A program made the translations under genes and the position numbers. Below are positions 61,896 through 64,000 of a stretch of 64,000 bases of DNA, piece by piece (positions within the stretch are counted from its first letter, which is position 1; every line of letters begins with the position of its first letter). Where the stretch lies: contig NW_024468285.1 of assembly GCF_002104995.1 (NCBI RefSeq), forward strand, positions 1 to 64,000. The letters are read 5' to 3'. This DNA is from Linderina pennispora. Taxonomy: Eukaryota > Kickxellomycota > Kickxellomycetes > Kickxellales > Kickxellaceae. The notes under the pieces are model-generated. The model ran no database searches, was not told where the DNA came from, and was given only the letters and a program-made list of their open reading frames with translations.

Positions 61896-62937
61896 TTACT
61901 CGTGGGTGAAGTTAGGCTTGCGCTTCTCGGCAAACGCACCCATGCCCTCCTTCTGGTCCTTAGTGGCAAATGTGGCCTGGAACAGACGACGCTCAAAGTG
62001 CAGACCCGACGAAAGGTTAAGCTCGTACGCCTGGTTGACAGCCTCCTTGGCCATCTGCACCGAGACAGCGCCCTTGGACGCAATCTTGGTTGCAGTCTTA
62101 ATAGTCTCCTGCAGCAGGGTCTCAGGCGGGAACACGGCGCTAACCAGTCCCAGAGTCTTCGCCTCCTGGGCATCCAAGTTGACCGAGCCCGCCAGGATCA
62201 TCTCCATGGCCTTTGACTTGCCCACAGCGCGAGTCAGGCGCTGAGTGCCGCCAGCACCCGGAATGGTGCCAAGGTTAATCTCGGGCTGGCCAAACACGGC
62301 CTTCTCGCCGGCGTAGATGATGTCGCACATCATGGCTAGCTCGCAGCCGCCACCAAGCGCATATCCGTTGACTGCGGCCAGCAGGGGCTTGCGCAGCTTG
62401 TTGATCTGCTCGACCCAGTGGCCGAGGAAGTTGGACTTGTAGTTGTCAATGAACTCGGTGTCCTTCATTTCCTTGATGTCGGCGCCCGCAGCAAATGCAC
62501 GCTCGCTGCCTGTCAGGACAATGGCGCCGATGCCGGAGTCGTTATCAAAGCGGGCCAGCGCGTCGTTGATCTCGTGAAACAGCTCGCTGCACAGGGCGTT
62601 CAGGGCCTTTGGCCGGTTCAGCGTGATGATCGCGACACGACCTTGCGTCTCAGTCTTGATCATGTTGTAGGCTGGAGCCTCGGTCGACACTACAGGAGAT
62701 GTGCGTGTAGGTTCAGCAAGCATTGTCATGTTGATTAGCACAAGTACCGTCCGAGGCGTGTAGAACTGACGTCAAAAGAGAGAGACGGGCGTGCAGTAAA
62801 CCCTAATATCAGCTGTTGCTTAACGGATATAGCCCCCTTTGGTCCTTACCAAAACGCATGGTGCGAGCAGCACGCATGGCAGTCGACGCCACAGCGGCCT
62901 TCCGGGTGAGCGGGGACGAGACGATAGAGCGGAACAT
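61896..62937 (-). CDS. ECHS1: Mitochondrial enoyl-CoA hydratase (crotonase)
   Basis: Exons on the minus strand are 62937-62850 and 62689-61896 (159-base GT-AG intron), giving 293 residues, close to animal ECHS1 (290). Exon 1 encodes a classical mitochondrial presequence ([20 protein letters not shown]). The crotonase fold follows: [20 protein letters not shown], the oxyanion-hole segment [35 protein letters not shown] and [20 protein letters not shown], which holds both catalytic glutamates, then the C-terminal helix. It hydrates trans-2-enoyl-CoA in beta-oxidation and valine breakdown. The intron keeps the frame open upstream of exon 2, so a second product starting at an ATG at 62729 without the presequence is possible. 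Confidence 0.94.
62767..62774. promoter_or_regulatory. CRE palindrome TGACGTCA in the ECHS1 intron
   Basis: A perfect eight-base CRE lies within intron 1 of the enoyl-CoA hydratase gene, about 40 bases before the in-frame ATG at 62729. It could serve an internal promoter bound by ATF/CREB-type factors; this is inference. Confidence 0.4.
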
Positions 62938-63413
62938 GGCAATCGGTTGAGAGTTAAAGCGATGGTTGCAAGAGTTTGAGAATAAAAGAGGTATGCCAAA
63001 GGAGCAAAGGCGATGCAGAGGCGAAGGAGTGCGTTCAGCGATGCTTGTCAGGCATATTCCCCTTGTCCCGCACTGGCCATTCCCACGGAATTCGCTATCC
63101 AGTGCTTATCTCGGAGGCACCAAAAAATTCACACGTGCAGATGCATTCAAGACCCGCGTAGTAGCGCAGCCAGTTCTGCCATCGTCATGCACCCGCCAGC
63201 TACACAAATCGGCAATGCAGTCCAGCCGCGCAACACCCAAAATCAGTATCATGCAATCAGCTGATCTTGATCTAGCACACGCAATTTCGCAGAGACACAG
63301 CGAACAGGCAGCAGTTTGGCTGCTGGCACCAGGCGCATACTTGCACGAAATAGCTGCACAGCCAGACGGGACCTTTCTCTTCAAAAAGTCGACTCTTCGA
63401 ATAATCCAACACT
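62938..63413. promoter_or_regulatory. Divergent promoter, ECHS1 and RPL24
   Basis: This 476-base gap lies between two divergent housekeeping genes. The plus-strand ORF 62966-63433 crosses the RPL24 start in another frame and is not convincing. No TATA box is obvious. Confidence 0.4.
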
Positions 63414-64000
63414 ATGAAGTACGTTTTCGATGATGATGGATACGCCGCTGCTAGGGAAAATAATGCGGATCCGCGAGTGGATGGGGTCGTACTGCTCGAG
63501 AGCAGGAGTGGTGCCGCCGAATTACGGGAGGGCAGAGCATTTCAGGAATGAGAGGCCGAGTGAGAAATTGGCAGCTTGAAATTAGCAAACCCGACGCATT
63601 CTGATGTTCGGAATTGGCGCTCAGCACGGAAATGCACACCCTCCCATTTCGCAGCACCTTCCGATTTCAGCGAGCAATTCCCGCAGCAGCTAGGCAGCAG
63701 GACCAGCGCCGTGAGACGTGCATTTCTGCCAGCGAATAGATAGGCATACACGGGCGCTTATAAACGAATTGCTGTTAACTTTTTGTAGGCTCGAGATTTG
63801 CTCCTTCTCCGGGTACAAGATCTACCCCAGCCGCGGTCGCACCTTCATCCGTGGCGACAGCCGGACCTTCCACTTCCTGAACTCGAAGACCGAGTCGCTG
63901 TTCCGCCAGGCGAAGAACCCGCGCAAGATCGCGTGGACCGTTGTCTTCCGTAAGATGCACCGCAAGGGCATCAGCGAGGAGGTCGCCAAGAAGCGCACCC
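63414..64000 (+). CDS. RPL24: 60S ribosomal protein L24 (eL24), 3' end outside the window
   Basis: The first coding exon is only five bases (ATGAA, 63414-63418). A 370-base GT-AG intron follows and the second exon starts at 63789, so the protein begins MKLEICSFSGYKIYPSRG. It continues RTFIRGDSRTFHFLNSKTES and FRQAKNPRKIAWTVVFRKMH to GISEEVAKKRT at the window edge, an excellent match to eL24. The Cys-Ser-Phe-Ser-Gly start belongs to its zinc-ribbon-like N-terminal domain. It is a protein of the large cytosolic ribosomal subunit at the subunit interface. An intron right after the start codon is usual for fungal ribosomal protein genes. Confidence 0.94.

Noticed and set aside
63419-63788. Possible box C/D snoRNA in the RPL24 intron (GATGATG near 63430, CTGA near 63600)
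   Set aside because: The boxes are about 170 bases apart with no terminal stem, unlike ordinary C/D RNAs of 70-100 bases.
1-64000. Transposable elements, CRISPR arrays, rRNA genes, further tRNAs
   Set aside because: No transposase or reverse transcriptase motifs, regularly spaced repeats, rRNA-like sequence or second T-arm/anticodon cloverleaf was found on either strand.

Overview
This is a nuclear segment of a fungus with dense protein-coding genes, GT-AG introns (mostly about 90-530 bases), TATA boxes roughly 70-115 bases before many intronless genes, and one tRNA-Leu(CAG). Fungal hallmarks are a Mediator Med15 with a KIX domain, an SRF/MCM1-type MADS factor, an HSF-type factor and an Srp21-like SRP9. 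An exportin-4, a CDCA7-type zinc-finger protein, an EHD ATPase and an MFSD1-like transporter are lineages missing from budding yeast. Together they suggest an early-diverging fungus, possibly of the Kickxellomycotina/Coemansia type. That placement is inference from gene content only. No transposase, reverse transcriptase, CRISPR array or rRNA was seen.

Layout. 1-11.7 kb: end of an amino acid permease, a CDCA7-like gene, TSG101/Vps23 (ESCRT-I), Med15, a small secreted cysteine peptide, glutamate decarboxylase, an EHD membrane-remodelling ATPase and an unassigned protein. 12.8-16.7 kb: two tandem NADPH-dependent alkenal-type reductases (MDR family). A third copy with the same flanks lies at 60.1-61.2 kb. 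16.8-24.9 kb: SRP9, an unassigned disordered protein, an MFSD1-like transporter and a Cid1-type nucleotidyltransferase. 24.9-28.5 kb: a gene-free stretch before the MADS gene. 30.8-34.8 kb: ten-exon mitochondrial aspartyl-tRNA synthetase. 35.2-40.3 kb: five tandem glutathione S-transferases, then a metaxin/Sam37-like protein, exportin-4 (41.8-45.9 kb) and an HSF-type factor. 50-54 kb: a long disordered-protein gene with several frame breaks. 55.6 kb: tRNA-Leu. 56-57.8 kb: an F-box-like gene with two frame breaks. 58.7-63 kb: an unassigned protein, MDR copy 3 and mitochondrial enoyl-CoA hydratase. The window ends inside RPL24.

Functionally, the five GSTs and three MDR reductases form an enriched neighbourhood for detoxifying reactive electrophiles. 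The rest are mainly single-copy housekeeping genes. The most notable observations are: (i) at least eight coding-frame breaks, all of the same +1 sense; (ii) a 53-residue secreted, Kex2-type peptide with an alpha-hairpinin-like CX3C...CX3C pattern; (iii) a dispersed duplication carrying an MDR gene together with a decaying ORF relic; and (iv) a GC-AG intron and an intronic alternative start that could give a non-mitochondrial enoyl-CoA hydratase.
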